This document shows, piece by piece, positions 20,966 through 28,091 of a DNA stretch of 33,608 nucleotides. Position 1 is the first letter of the stretch. Every line of letters starts with the position of its first letter. Both the position numbers and the translations under genes were made by a program. The notes below the pieces were generated by a model, which did not search any database, had not been told where the DNA came from, and was given only the letters and a program-made list of their open reading frames with translations. This stretch comes from Cellulosimicrobium funkei (GTDB lineage Bacteria; Actinomycetota; Actinomycetes; Actinomycetales; Cellulomonadaceae): assembly GCF_001019615.1 (NCBI RefSeq), contig NZ_JNBQ01000039.1, forward strand, positions 1 through 33,608, given 5' to 3'.

Positions 20966-21988
20966 ATGACGCTCACGCGTGTTGCGCAACGTGCCGGCGT
21001 GTCGGCCTCGACGGCGTCGCGCTACCTGCGCGGTCAGCTCAACGTGCAGCCGGAGACGGCGGCGCGCATCGACGCCGCGGTCCGCGAGGTGGGGTACGTC
21101 GTGCCTGCGCCGGGTCCGGCCGCGCGCGAGGACGAGCGCCGCACGGGTGTCGTCGCGCTCGTCGTGCCCGACTTCGTCAACCCGTTCTTCACCGCGCTCG
21201 CCGAGGAGGTCGCGCGCCTGGCGGGCGACCGCCGCGTCCCGCTCGTCGTCGCGCTGTCGACGCGGCACGGCGACGCCGAGTCGGGCCTGGGCCAGCTCCT
21301 CGCGAGCGACGGCTCGCTCGGCGGCGTCGTCTACGTGGGCATGTCGCGCACCGACGACCGGCTCGCGCGCGCCGTCGCGGACGGGCTGCCCGTCGTCGTC
21401 ATCGACGAGGAGGTCGACCTCGACCTGCCCGTCGAGACGATCACCGTCGACAACTACGGCGGCGCCTACCAGGCCACGAGCTACCTCGTGCAGCAGGGCC
21501 ACCGCCGCATCGCGCACGTCGCCGGACCCGCGGAGCTGTCCACGACCCAGGACCGACTGCGGGGCTACGTCGACGCGATGCACGACGCCGGGCTCGACGT
21601 CGACCCGGAGCTCGTGCGCCACGGCCCGTACACCGAGCAGTTCGGCGCCTCGACGTTCCCCTACCTCACGCGCCCCGGGAACGCGCCGACGGCCGTGTTC
21701 GTCGGCAGTGACATCGTCGCCGTCGGGATGCTCGGCGCGGCGGAGCTGCACGGCATCTCCATCCCCGAGGACCTCTCGGTCGTGGGGTGCGACGGCATCC
21801 GCGTCGGCCAGTGGCTGCGCCCCAAGCTCACGACGCTCGAGCAGCCCGTCGCGGCGCTCGCGCTCGCCGCGATGGACGCGATCGAGCGGTCCATGACCGG
21901 CGACCGGCGCGCCGGCGCGCCTGCCCGCACGGTCCTGCCCCTGCACCTCGTCGTGCGGGGCTCGGTCACGCGGGTCGCGACGGCCTGA
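20966..21988 (+). CDS. LacI-family transcriptional regulator
   Basis: This 340-residue protein has an N-terminal LacI helix-turn-helix (TLTRVAQRAGVSASTASRYLRG, with NVQPETAARIDAAVREVGYV as the rest of the headpiece) and a periplasmic-binding-protein-like effector domain. Markers of the latter are GVVALVVPDFVNPFFTALAEEV, GHRRIAHVAGPAELSTTQDRLRGY, PTAVFVGSDIVAVGML and PEDLSVVGCDGI, ending in a ligand domain with LTTLEQPVAALALAAM. ATG 20966 is preceded by GGAGGGG; the open frame runs further upstream but would cross the operators. It most likely represses the divergent ribokinase operon and itself through the TTGCGCAA sites, with a sugar or sugar derivative as inducer. Confidence 0.94.
   Translation: MTLTRVAQRAGVSASTASRYLRGQLNVQPETAARIDAAVREVGYVVPAPGPAAREDERRTGVVALVVPDFVNPFFTALAEEVARLAGDRRVPLVVALSTRHGDAESGLGQLLASDGSLGGVVYVGMSRTDDRLARAVADGLPVVVIDEEVDLDLPVETITVDNYGGAYQATSYLVQQGHRRIAHVAGPAELSTTQDRLRGYVDAMHDAGLDVDPELVRHGPYTEQFGASTFPYLTRPGNAPTAVFVGSDIVAVGMLGAAELHGISIPEDLSVVGCDGIRVGQWLRPKLTTLEQPVAALALAAMDAIERSMTGDRRAGAPARTVLPLHLVVRGSVTRVATA
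20981..20990. promoter_or_regulatory. Intragenic operator O3 inside the lacI-family coding region
   Basis: GTTGCGCAAC repeats the operator core within codons 6-9 of the regulator, in the part encoding VAQR of its own helix-turn-helix. A repressor bound here could act as a roadblock or loop with O1/O2 about 120-140 bp away. It could be chance, since the VAQ codons happen to be gtt-gcg-caa. Confidence 0.45.
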
Positions 21989-21995
21989 CTGGGAC

Positions 21996-22010
21996 CGGTC
22001 GTCGCGACCG
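21996..22010. terminator. Small hairpin between convergent lacI-family and permease genes
   Basis: CGGTCG-TCG-CGACCG is a perfect 6-bp hairpin in the 31-bp gap between two convergent stop codons. It could act in both directions but has no T-run. Confidence 0.35.
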
Positions 22011-22019
22011 CCGCCGCGG

Positions 22020-23369
22020 TCACGCCTCCCGGGCGGACCGTGCGCTGCGCGTCCGGCCCGTCCAGCGCATGACGCCGTAGAGGACCGCGCCGACGGCGAG
22101 CAGGATCCCCGCGCGCAGCCACGTGACCGCGTCCTGCTGGGTGAGCAGCAGCACGCACGACGCGACGCCGAGCACCGGGACGACCGTCGCGACGCGGAAG
22201 TGCGGCGCGTCGACCGGGTCGCGGCGCAGCACGAGGACCGCGACGTTCGTCGAGGCGAAGACGAGCAGCAGGAGCAGCACGACCGTCTCGGCGAGCCCCG
22301 CCACGTCGCCAGTGAAGACGAGCCCCATGGCGACCACCGTCGTCACGACGATCGCGACCCACGGGGTGCGGCGGTGCGGGAGCACCCGGCCGAGGACGGA
22401 CGGGAGCAGACCCTGCTCCGCCATGCCGTACGCGAGCCGGCTCGACATGATCATCGTCAGCAGCGCGCCGTTCGCCACGGCGATGAGGGCCACGAGCGAG
22501 AACACCCACGCGGGCACGGACCCCTCGGCGTCGACGACCTCGAGCAGCGGGCCCGTGGACCCGGCGAGGGTGTCGGGGTCCACGACCGCCACCGCGGCCA
22601 CGCCCACGGCCACGTAGACCACGCCCGCGGTCACGAGTGCGCCGAAGAGCGCGCGAGGGTACGTGCGCCGGACGTCGCGGACCTCTTCCGCGAGGTTCGC
22701 CGACGTCTCGAACCCCACGAACGAGTAGTACGCGAGGATCGCGGCCGAGAGCACGGCGAGCGCCGGCGTCGTGCCCTCGGCGAACTGCGTGACGCGCGCC
22801 GGGGACCCGTCGCCCCGGCCCAGGACGACGGCGGCGAGCACGACCACGAGCACGAGTCCGGACAGCTCGATCGCGGTCATCGCGACGTTGGCGCGCAGCG
22901 ACTCCTTGATGCCGCGCGCGTTGAGCGCGGCGACGAGCGCGAGGAACAGCACCGCCACGAGCCGGTCGGGCGCGTCGACGAAGGTCGCGAGGTAGTCGCC
23001 CGCGAACGCGAGCGAGAGCCCGGCCGCGCTCGTCACCCCGGCGGCGAGCATGGAGAACCCGACGAGGAACGACACGAGCGGGCTGCGGAACGCCCGGTCG
23101 GCGAACACCGCGGCGCCCCCGGCCCGCGGGTACTTGGTCACGAGCTCGGCGTACGAGCCCGCGGTGAGCAGGGCGAGGCCCAGCGCCACGAGCAGCGGCA
23201 GCCAGACGGCGCCGCCGACCTCGCCGGCCATCTCGCCCACGAGCGCGTAGACGCCCGCCCCGAGCACGTCCCCGAGGATGAAGAGGTACAGCAGCCGTCC
23301 TCCGACCGAGCGGGACAGCTTGGTGTCCGGGTCGGCGGCCTGCTCCTGGGGTGCGGTCGGTGCGCTCAT
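22020..23369 (-). CDS. APC-superfamily amino acid/polyamine permease
   Basis: This 449-residue protein has about 12 hydrophobic segments. It opens with the APC pattern LFILGDVLGAGVYALVGEMAGEVGGA (first helix with its unwound GxGVY region), then SYAELVTKYPRAGGAAVF, LAYYSFVGFETSANLAEEVRDVRRTYPRAL and SSRLAYGMAEQGLLPSVLGRV, all characteristic of amino acid-polyamine-cation permeases. It probably imports an amino acid by proton symport; specificity cannot be read. I chose ATG 23369 because the hydrophobic core starts about 25 residues later and the upstream frame is Pro/Arg-rich with no site. It is transcribed alone, divergently from the UDP-sugar genes across about 200 bp. Confidence 0.9.
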   Translation of the reverse strand: MSAPTAPQEQAADPDTKLSRSVGGRLLYLFILGDVLGAGVYALVGEMAGEVGGAVWLPLLVALGLALLTAGSYAELVTKYPRAGGAAVFADRAFRSPLVSFLVGFSMLAAGVTSAAGLSLAFAGDYLATFVDAPDRLVAVLFLALVAALNARGIKESLRANVAMTAIELSGLVLVVVLAAVVLGRGDGSPARVTQFAEGTTPALAVLSAAILAYYSFVGFETSANLAEEVRDVRRTYPRALFGALVTAGVVYVAVGVAAVAVVDPDTLAGSTGPLLEVVDAEGSVPAWVFSLVALIAVANGALLTMIMSSRLAYGMAEQGLLPSVLGRVLPHRRTPWVAIVVTTVVAMGLVFTGDVAGLAETVVLLLLLVFASTNVAVLVLRRDPVDAPHFRVATVVPVLGVASCVLLLTQQDAVTWLRAGILLAVGAVLYGVMRWTGRTRSARSAREA

Positions 23370-23569
23370 CGGGTCACCGTGCCACGGGCCCGTCCTGCTC
23401 GCGGCCGGGCGGCGACGCCCGCGGGGCGGGTGGGCCGGAGCGTGTGCGAGCCGGGAGGGCCCGTGTGAGCGTGGAGGTCCCGGGTCCAGCAGCGAGCCCG
23501 TCCGCACGAGCGTGACCGGCCGGGACCAGGCGTCCTCGGCTCGTCGCGCGCCGTCGCGAGGAGACGAGC
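23370..23569. other. Divergent intergenic region, no recognisable signal
   Basis: This 200-bp stretch must hold the promoters of the permease (minus) and the UDP-sugar operon (plus), but no clear -35/-10 pair, operator repeat or small ORF with a ribosome-binding site stands out. Confidence 0.4.
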
Positions 23570-24631
23570 ATGGACGACACGTCGGGGGTCCGAGGCGCGA
23601 GCGGGGCGGCACGTCGCGCGCGCCGGGCCGTGGTCATGGGCGGTGCCGGGTTCGTGGGCAGCCACGTGTGCGAGGCGCTCGTGGCCCAGGGCACGGAGGT
23701 CGTGTGCGTGGACGACCTGTCGACGGGCGAGGTACGCAACCTCGACGCCCTGCGCGACGAGCCCCGGTTCCGGTTCGTCGAGGCCGACGTCAGCGCAGGG
23801 ATCGACGTCCCCGACGACGACCGGGTCGACCTCGTGCTGCACCTCGCGTCGCCCGCCTCGCCCGTGGACTACCTGCGCCTCCCGCTCGAGACCCTGCTCG
23901 TGGGGTCCGCGGGGACCCGCCACGGGCTCGAGCTCGCCGAGCGGGCCGGAGCGCGGTTCGTCCTCGCCTCGACGTCGGAGGTCTACGGGGACCCCGAGGT
24001 GCACCCCCAGCGCGAGGACTACTGGGGCCACGTCAACCCGGTCGGCCCGCGCAGCGTCTACGACGAGTCCAAGCGGTTCGCCGAGGCGACGACGACCGCG
24101 TACCGCCGCTCGCGCGGCGTGGACGCGGGGATCGTGCGGATCTTCAACACCTACGGACCACGCATGCGGGGCCGCGACGGGCGCATGGTGCCCACGTTCG
24201 TGCGCCAGGCGCTCGCGGGCGAGCCGCTCACCGTGGCCGGCGACGGGTCCCAGACGCGCTCGGTCTGCTACGTCGACGACCTCGTGGAGGGCATCCTCGC
24301 GTTCGCCGGGTCCGGGCACCCCGGGCCCGTGAACCTGGGCGACGCAACCGAGCTCACGGTGGCCCGCGTGGCCGAGGACGTGCTCGCCGCGACGGGGAGC
24401 GACGCGGGGGTCGTCCACGTCGACCTGCCCGAGGACGACCCGCGCCGCCGCCGCCCCGACACCGCGCTCGCGGAACGCGTCCTCGGGTGGCGCGCCCGGA
24501 CGCCGTGGCCGGAGGGCCTCGCCCGCACGGTCGCGTGGTTCCGCGAGGAGGCCGGGCGCGGCGCGGCGGTCCCGGCGGGCGCGGGCGAGACCGGCGTCGC
24601 CGCCGGCGACGCGGGAGGGGCGGGCGCATGA
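23570..24631 (+). CDS. NAD-dependent UDP-glucuronate decarboxylase-like epimerase (UXS family)
   Basis: This 353-residue extended short-chain dehydrogenase has the NAD loop GGAGFVG (24-30), LHLASPASPVDYL, STSEVYGDPEVHPQ (E137) and the catalytic RSVYDESKRFAE (Y164, K168), then IVRIFNTYGPRM. The SPVDY, EVYGDP and ESKRF combination is typical of UDP-xylose synthase (UXS), which turns UDP-glucuronate into UDP-xylose. A related dTDP-glucose 4,6-dehydratase is less likely. GAGGAG precedes the ATG. The C-terminal 25 residues are a Gly/Ala-rich extension. Its stop overlaps the start of the UDP-glucose dehydrogenase gene (ATGA), so the two steps UDP-glucose to UDP-glucuronate to UDP-xylose are encoded together. 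Confidence 0.88.
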   Translation: MDDTSGVRGASGAARRARRAVVMGGAGFVGSHVCEALVAQGTEVVCVDDLSTGEVRNLDALRDEPRFRFVEADVSAGIDVPDDDRVDLVLHLASPASPVDYLRLPLETLLVGSAGTRHGLELAERAGARFVLASTSEVYGDPEVHPQREDYWGHVNPVGPRSVYDESKRFAEATTTAYRRSRGVDAGIVRIFNTYGPRMRGRDGRMVPTFVRQALAGEPLTVAGDGSQTRSVCYVDDLVEGILAFAGSGHPGPVNLGDATELTVARVAEDVLAATGSDAGVVHVDLPEDDPRRRRPDTALAERVLGWRARTPWPEGLARTVAWFREEAGRGAAVPAGAGETGVAAGDAGGAGA

Positions 24632-25968
24632 GGCTGTCGGTGCATGGCTGCGGCTACCTCGGGGCCGTGCACGCCGCGGCCATGGCCCGGCTCGGTCACG
24701 ACGTCGTCGGGATCGACGTCGACCGCGCCCGGGTCGACGCGCTGGCCGAGGGCCGGGCCCCGTTCTTCGAGCCAGGGCTCACCGCGCTCCTGGCCGACCC
24801 CGGCGGGCCGGGCTCCCTCACGTTCTCGACCGACGCCGCGCGCGCCGCCGACGCGGACGTCCACTTCCTGTGCGTCGGCACGCCGCAGTCGGCCGGGAGC
24901 GGGGTGGCCGACCTCCAGCAGCTCGACGCGGCGCTCGCCGCGCTGCGCCCGCACCTGCGGCCGGGCGCGGTCGTGGTCGGCAAGTCGACGGTGCCCGTCG
25001 GGACGGCGGAGCGGCTCGCGCGGGACCTGCCCGCCGGCGTCGGGCTCGCGTGGAACCCGGAGTTCCTTCGCGAGGGACACGCCGTCGCCGACACGCTGCA
25101 CCCCGACCGGCTGGTCTACGGCGTGCCCGAGGACGGCGCCACCCTCGTGGAGCGCCTCGACGCGGTCTACGCGCCGCTCCTGGACGACGGCGTGCCGCGG
25201 CTCGTGACCGACCTCGCCACGGCGGAGCTGGCCAAGGTCGCGGCGAACGCGTTCCTCGCGACGAAGATCTCGTTCGCGAACGCGGTCGCGGAGGTGTGCG
25301 AGGCCGCGGGCGGCGACGCCGTCGCGCTCGTCGGCACGATGGCGCTCGACCGCCGGATCGGCGGCGAGTACCTGGGCGTGGGGCTGGGGTTCGGGGGCGG
25401 GTGCCTGCCCAAGGACATCCGCGCGTTCGCGGCGCGGGCGCGCGAGCTCGGCGTGGGCCGGGCCGTGTCCTTCCTCGACGAGGTCGACGCGATCAACGAC
25501 CGCTGCCGGGACCGGGCGGTCGAGCTCGCCCGCGCGGCGTGCGGCGGCTCGCTCACGGCCCGGCGGGTCGCCGTGCTCGGCGCCGCGTTCAAGCCCGACA
25601 GCGACGACGTGCGCAGCTCGCCCGCGCTCGCGCTCGCGCGGGCGATCGCCGCCGAGGGCGCGGAGGTCGTCGTCACCGACCCCCAGGCCCTCGCGCTCGC
25701 GCAGGCCGCCGCTCCTGAGCTCGGGTACGCGGCCGACGCGTGCGAGGCGGCCGCCGGCGCCGACGTCGTGGTCCTCGCGACCGAGTGGGACGAGTACCGA
25801 GCGCTCGACCCGGACGACCTCGCCGGCGTCGTGCGCGCGCCCCGGCTCGTCGACGCGCGCAACGCCGTCGATCGCGGCCGGTGGCGCGCGGCGGGGTGGG
25901 ACGTGCGAGCGCTCGGCGTGGCCGCCGTGAGCGCGGACCGGCCTCAGTCGAGCAGCCCCACCGCGTAG
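24628..25968 (+). CDS. UDP-glucose 6-dehydrogenase
   Basis: This 446-residue enzyme of the UDP-glucose/GDP-mannose dehydrogenase family oxidises UDP-glucose to UDP-glucuronate with two NAD+. It has an N-terminal Rossmann domain (LSVHGCGYLGAVHAAAMA; FLCVGTP; KSTVPVGTAERL), the central AWNPEFLREGHAV and ELAKVAANAFLATKISFANAV, the catalytic cysteine in GFGGGCLPKD (C259), and the C-terminal UDP-binding domain (VLGAAFKPDSDDVRSSPAL). Length is normal. The ATG overlaps the upstream stop by 4 nt. It supplies the substrate of the UXS-like enzyme and is convergent, with a 25-bp overlap, with the last gene of the heptose operon. GDP-mannose dehydrogenase is a less likely alternative. Confidence 0.93.
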   Translation: MRLSVHGCGYLGAVHAAAMARLGHDVVGIDVDRARVDALAEGRAPFFEPGLTALLADPGGPGSLTFSTDAARAADADVHFLCVGTPQSAGSGVADLQQLDAALAALRPHLRPGAVVVGKSTVPVGTAERLARDLPAGVGLAWNPEFLREGHAVADTLHPDRLVYGVPEDGATLVERLDAVYAPLLDDGVPRLVTDLATAELAKVAANAFLATKISFANAVAEVCEAAGGDAVALVGTMALDRRIGGEYLGVGLGFGGGCLPKDIRAFAARARELGVGRAVSFLDEVDAINDRCRDRAVELARAACGGSLTARRVAVLGAAFKPDSDDVRSSPALALARAIAAEGAEVVVTDPQALALAQAAAPELGYAADACEAAAGADVVVLATEWDEYRALDPDDLAGVVRAPRLVDARNAVDRGRWRAAGWDVRALGVAAVSADRPQSSSPTA

Positions 25969-26198
25969 CCGACGAAGAACAGGGCCACGAGGACCGCGAC
26001 CGCGCCGACGACGCCGATCCACACCCACGGCACCGCACGGTGCGGACCGTGCTCCTCGTGGCCCTGCGGCGCGCTCACCTGGTCCTCGGCCGGCGGCGTC
26101 TCGCCGGGCTGCACGTCGCCGCTCGCCGAGAAGTCGGCGGCGCTCGAGCGGTGCGAGGCGTCCAGGGGGTCGGGATCGGGGGAGGTGGGGCCGGTCAT
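25944..26198 (-). CDS. Small single-helix membrane protein, last gene of the heptose operon
   Basis: This 84-residue protein has an acidic, Pro/Ser-rich N-terminal half of about 50 residues, with a His-rich patch near the membrane (HEEHGPHR), and one C-terminal helix (VWIGVVGAVAVLVALFFVGYAVGLL). There is no signal peptide, so it is probably a tail-anchored protein. GGAAGG precedes the ATG. Its start overlaps the stop of a 16-codon ORF that itself begins at the stop of the GT9 gene. The last 25 bp overlap the end of the convergent UDP-glucose dehydrogenase gene. The family is not recognised. It may anchor or regulate the glycosyltransferase complex, but that is only context. Confidence 0.7.
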   Translation of the reverse strand: MTGPTSPDPDPLDASHRSSAADFSASGDVQPGETPPAEDQVSAPQGHEEHGPHRAVPWVWIGVVGAVAVLVALFFVGYAVGLLD

Positions 26199-26245
26199 GG
26201 TGCGGTCCTTCCGTCGGTGCGGGGGTCGAGAACGGGAGAGGTCAT
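26195..26245 (-). CDS. 16-codon coupling mini-ORF between GT9 and the small membrane protein
   Basis: The frame MTSPVLDPRTDGRTAP starts at an ATG (26245) that overlaps the GT9 stop as ATGA. It ends at a TGA that overlaps the ATG of the next gene, again as ATGA. GAGGGTCGAG lies upstream of its start. It would let ribosomes pass from GT9 to the small membrane protein without leaving the message. A peptide function is neither shown nor needed. The double overlap could be chance in a compact operon. Confidence 0.4.
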   Translation of the reverse strand: MTSPVLDPRTDGRTAP

Positions 26246-27360
26246 GGCTCGACCCTCGGGACCCGGCCGCCCGCCCGCATCTCGAGGGCGTCCTCGGGTC
26301 CCGCGAGGAGCGAGCGCGCGGCCTCGACGACCTCGTCGACGGTGATCCGGTCGAGCGCCGGGTCGAGGTCGGCGGCGTGCGGGTCGCCGCGGTGCCCGCC
26401 GGGCTGCGCGGGCGTCGCGTCGCCGCCGTGCCAGAGCACGACGTGCCGCTCCGGGTCGATCGCCGGGCCCCACGCCGACGGCGGGGTCGGCCCGAACAGG
26501 ACGACCGACGGGGTGCCGAAGGCCGTCGCGAGGTGCGCGACGCCCGTGTCGCCGCACACCACGAGGCGTGCCGTCGCGACGACGTCGGCGAGCGCGGGCA
26601 GGTCGAGCGTGCCCGCGGTGTCGGTCACCGTGCCCGTCGTCTCCGTCACCCCCGTCGTCTCCTCGAGGGACGCGGCGGCGTCCGCGACGACGCGCGCGCA
26701 GAGGTCGCGCTCGTCGGGGCCGCCCGTCACGACGACGTCGTGCCCCGCGGCGGCGAGGTCGCGCGCGACGGCGGCGAAGCGGTCCGCGGGCCAGCGACGC
26801 GACCCCGACGCCGCGCCCGGGTGCACGACGACGTGCCGCCCGCGCGCCGCCGGCGGGTCGAGCCGAAGGTCCTCGCGCGAGCACGCGCCGCCCGCGGCCG
26901 CGACCAGACGGCACCAGCGGTCGACCTCGTGCTCGTCGGGGTCCCAGCCCGGCCCGGCGACCCCGGCCTCGCGCGACGCGTACGCGACGACCTGCTCGGG
27001 CGCGGTGTCCAGGAGCACGCGGTGGCTCTGGGGCCCGCTGCCGTGCAGGTTCACGGCGACGTGCCCGGAGGGCGCAGCGCCGGTCACCGCCTCGGACTCC
27101 TCGACCCACGCGAGGGGTGCGAGGCCCTGCGCGGGCACCACGCCGTCGACGAGGCCGAGGTCGCGGAGCCAGCCGCCCACCTCCTCCGGCGCGGCGAGCA
27201 GGACGCGGCGCCCGGGCCACGCGCGCCGCACGCCCCGCAGGGCCGGGACCGCGGTCAGCGCGTCCCCGAGCCCGAGCGCGCGCAGCACGAGGACCGTGCC
27301 CTCGTCCTGCCCGGCGAGCCCCGGCAGGTCGGGCGCCAGCTCGGTCGCGCCCGCCGTCAC
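26242..27360 (-). CDS. Glycosyltransferase family 9 (heptosyltransferase-like), second copy
   Basis: This 372-residue protein shows the GT9 (lipopolysaccharide heptosyltransferase) pattern: N-terminal VLVLRALGLGDALTAVPALRGVRRAWP, then HVVVHPGAASGSRRWPADRFAAVARDL, VVTGGPDERDLC and the C-terminal nucleotide-sugar site VVCGDTGVAHLATAFGTPSVVLFGPTPPSAWGP. GT9 enzymes in Gram-negatives transfer heptose from ADP-heptose; in other bacteria they serve varied glycans. The start is GTG at 27360, overlapping the SDR stop as GTGA. Placement after a GmhA-HldE fusion supports a heptose donor. Thr-rich TTGVTETTGTVTDTAG at about 250 is unusual. It acts at the cytoplasmic face of the membrane. Confidence 0.9.
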   Translation of the reverse strand: MTAGATELAPDLPGLAGQDEGTVLVLRALGLGDALTAVPALRGVRRAWPGRRVLLAAPEEVGGWLRDLGLVDGVVPAQGLAPLAWVEESEAVTGAAPSGHVAVNLHGSGPQSHRVLLDTAPEQVVAYASREAGVAGPGWDPDEHEVDRWCRLVAAAGGACSREDLRLDPPAARGRHVVVHPGAASGSRRWPADRFAAVARDLAAAGHDVVVTGGPDERDLCARVVADAAASLEETTGVTETTGTVTDTAGTLDLPALADVVATARLVVCGDTGVAHLATAFGTPSVVLFGPTPPSAWGPAIDPERHVVLWHGGDATPAQPGGHRGDPHAADLDPALDRITVDEVVEAARSLLAGPEDALEMRAGGRVPRVEP

Positions 27361-28091
27361 GGCCACGACGTCTCGCCGGAGGCCATGACGAGCATCTCGC
27401 GGATCTCGCAGCCCACGGGCTGGCGCAGCGCGGTGAGGACGGCGGCCGCGGTCGCGCGCGGGTCGTTGAGGTCGGCGTCCGGACCGGGCTTGTACTGCTC
27501 GGTGCGGCCGTCGAAGAACGCGGTGCGCATCCCGCCGGGCACGAGGCACGTCACGCCGACACGTCCCGCGAGCTCAGCGGCGAGCGCCTGGGAGAAGCCG
27601 CGCACGGCGAACTTGGACGCGCAGTAGGCGGTCGCGTCCGAGACGCCCTTGAGGCCCAGGGTCGACGCGACGGTGACGACCGTCCCGCGCCGCTCCTCGA
27701 GGAAGGGCAGCGCGGCGCGCACGACCGCGACCGTGCCGAACAGGTTGACGCGCACGACGCGCTCCCAGGTCTCGACGTCGATCTCGTCGAGCCGCCCGCA
27801 CGCGTCGGTACCGGCGGCAGTCACGACCGCGTCGGGCGGTCCGACCTCCAGGGCGAGGCGCTCGACCGCCGCGGCAGCCGCGGCGGAGTCGGACAGGTCG
27901 ACGACCGCGTGGGGCGCGCCGCCCGTGGGCGCGACCCGGTCGAGGACGACCGGCTTGCCGCCCGCCGCCGTCAGGGCGTCGACGAGCGCGGCGCCCAGGC
28001 CGCTCGCGCCGCCCGTGACGTAGACGGTGCCGAGCTCGCGCGGCTCCAGGGCCTGGTCGGGCTGCGGGATGGTCGAGGTGGTCGAGGTCAT
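27357..28091 (-). CDS. Classical short-chain dehydrogenase/reductase
   Basis: This 244-residue enzyme has the NAD(P) motif TGGASGLG (26-33), an AAG motif (92-94) and N116. The catalytic residues are S143 and Y156-x-x-x-K160 (AYCASKFAVRG), followed by VPGGMRT. It is of the classical SDR type, not the extended type of HldD epimerase. So it is not the usual heptose C6 epimerase, but it could reduce, oxidise or epimerise a sugar in this pathway. The ATG overlaps the stop of the GmhA-HldE gene and its stop overlaps the GT9 start, both by 4 nt, so it is firmly part of the operon. About 20 N-terminal residues precede the fold. The substrate is unknown. Confidence 0.88.
   Translation of the reverse strand: MTSTTSTIPQPDQALEPRELGTVYVTGGASGLGAALVDALTAAGGKPVVLDRVAPTGGAPHAVVDLSDSAAAAAAVERLALEVGPPDAVVTAAGTDACGRLDEIDVETWERVVRVNLFGTVAVVRAALPFLEERRGTVVTVASTLGLKGVSDATAYCASKFAVRGFSQALAAELAGRVGVTCLVPGGMRTAFFDGRTEQYKPGPDADLNDPRATAAAVLTALRQPVGCEIREMLVMASGETSWP

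Noticed and set aside
27357-28091. SDR as the heptose epimerase HldD
   Set aside because: It is a 244-residue classical SDR with YxxxK at 156-160, not the extended type of about 310 residues to which HldD belongs.
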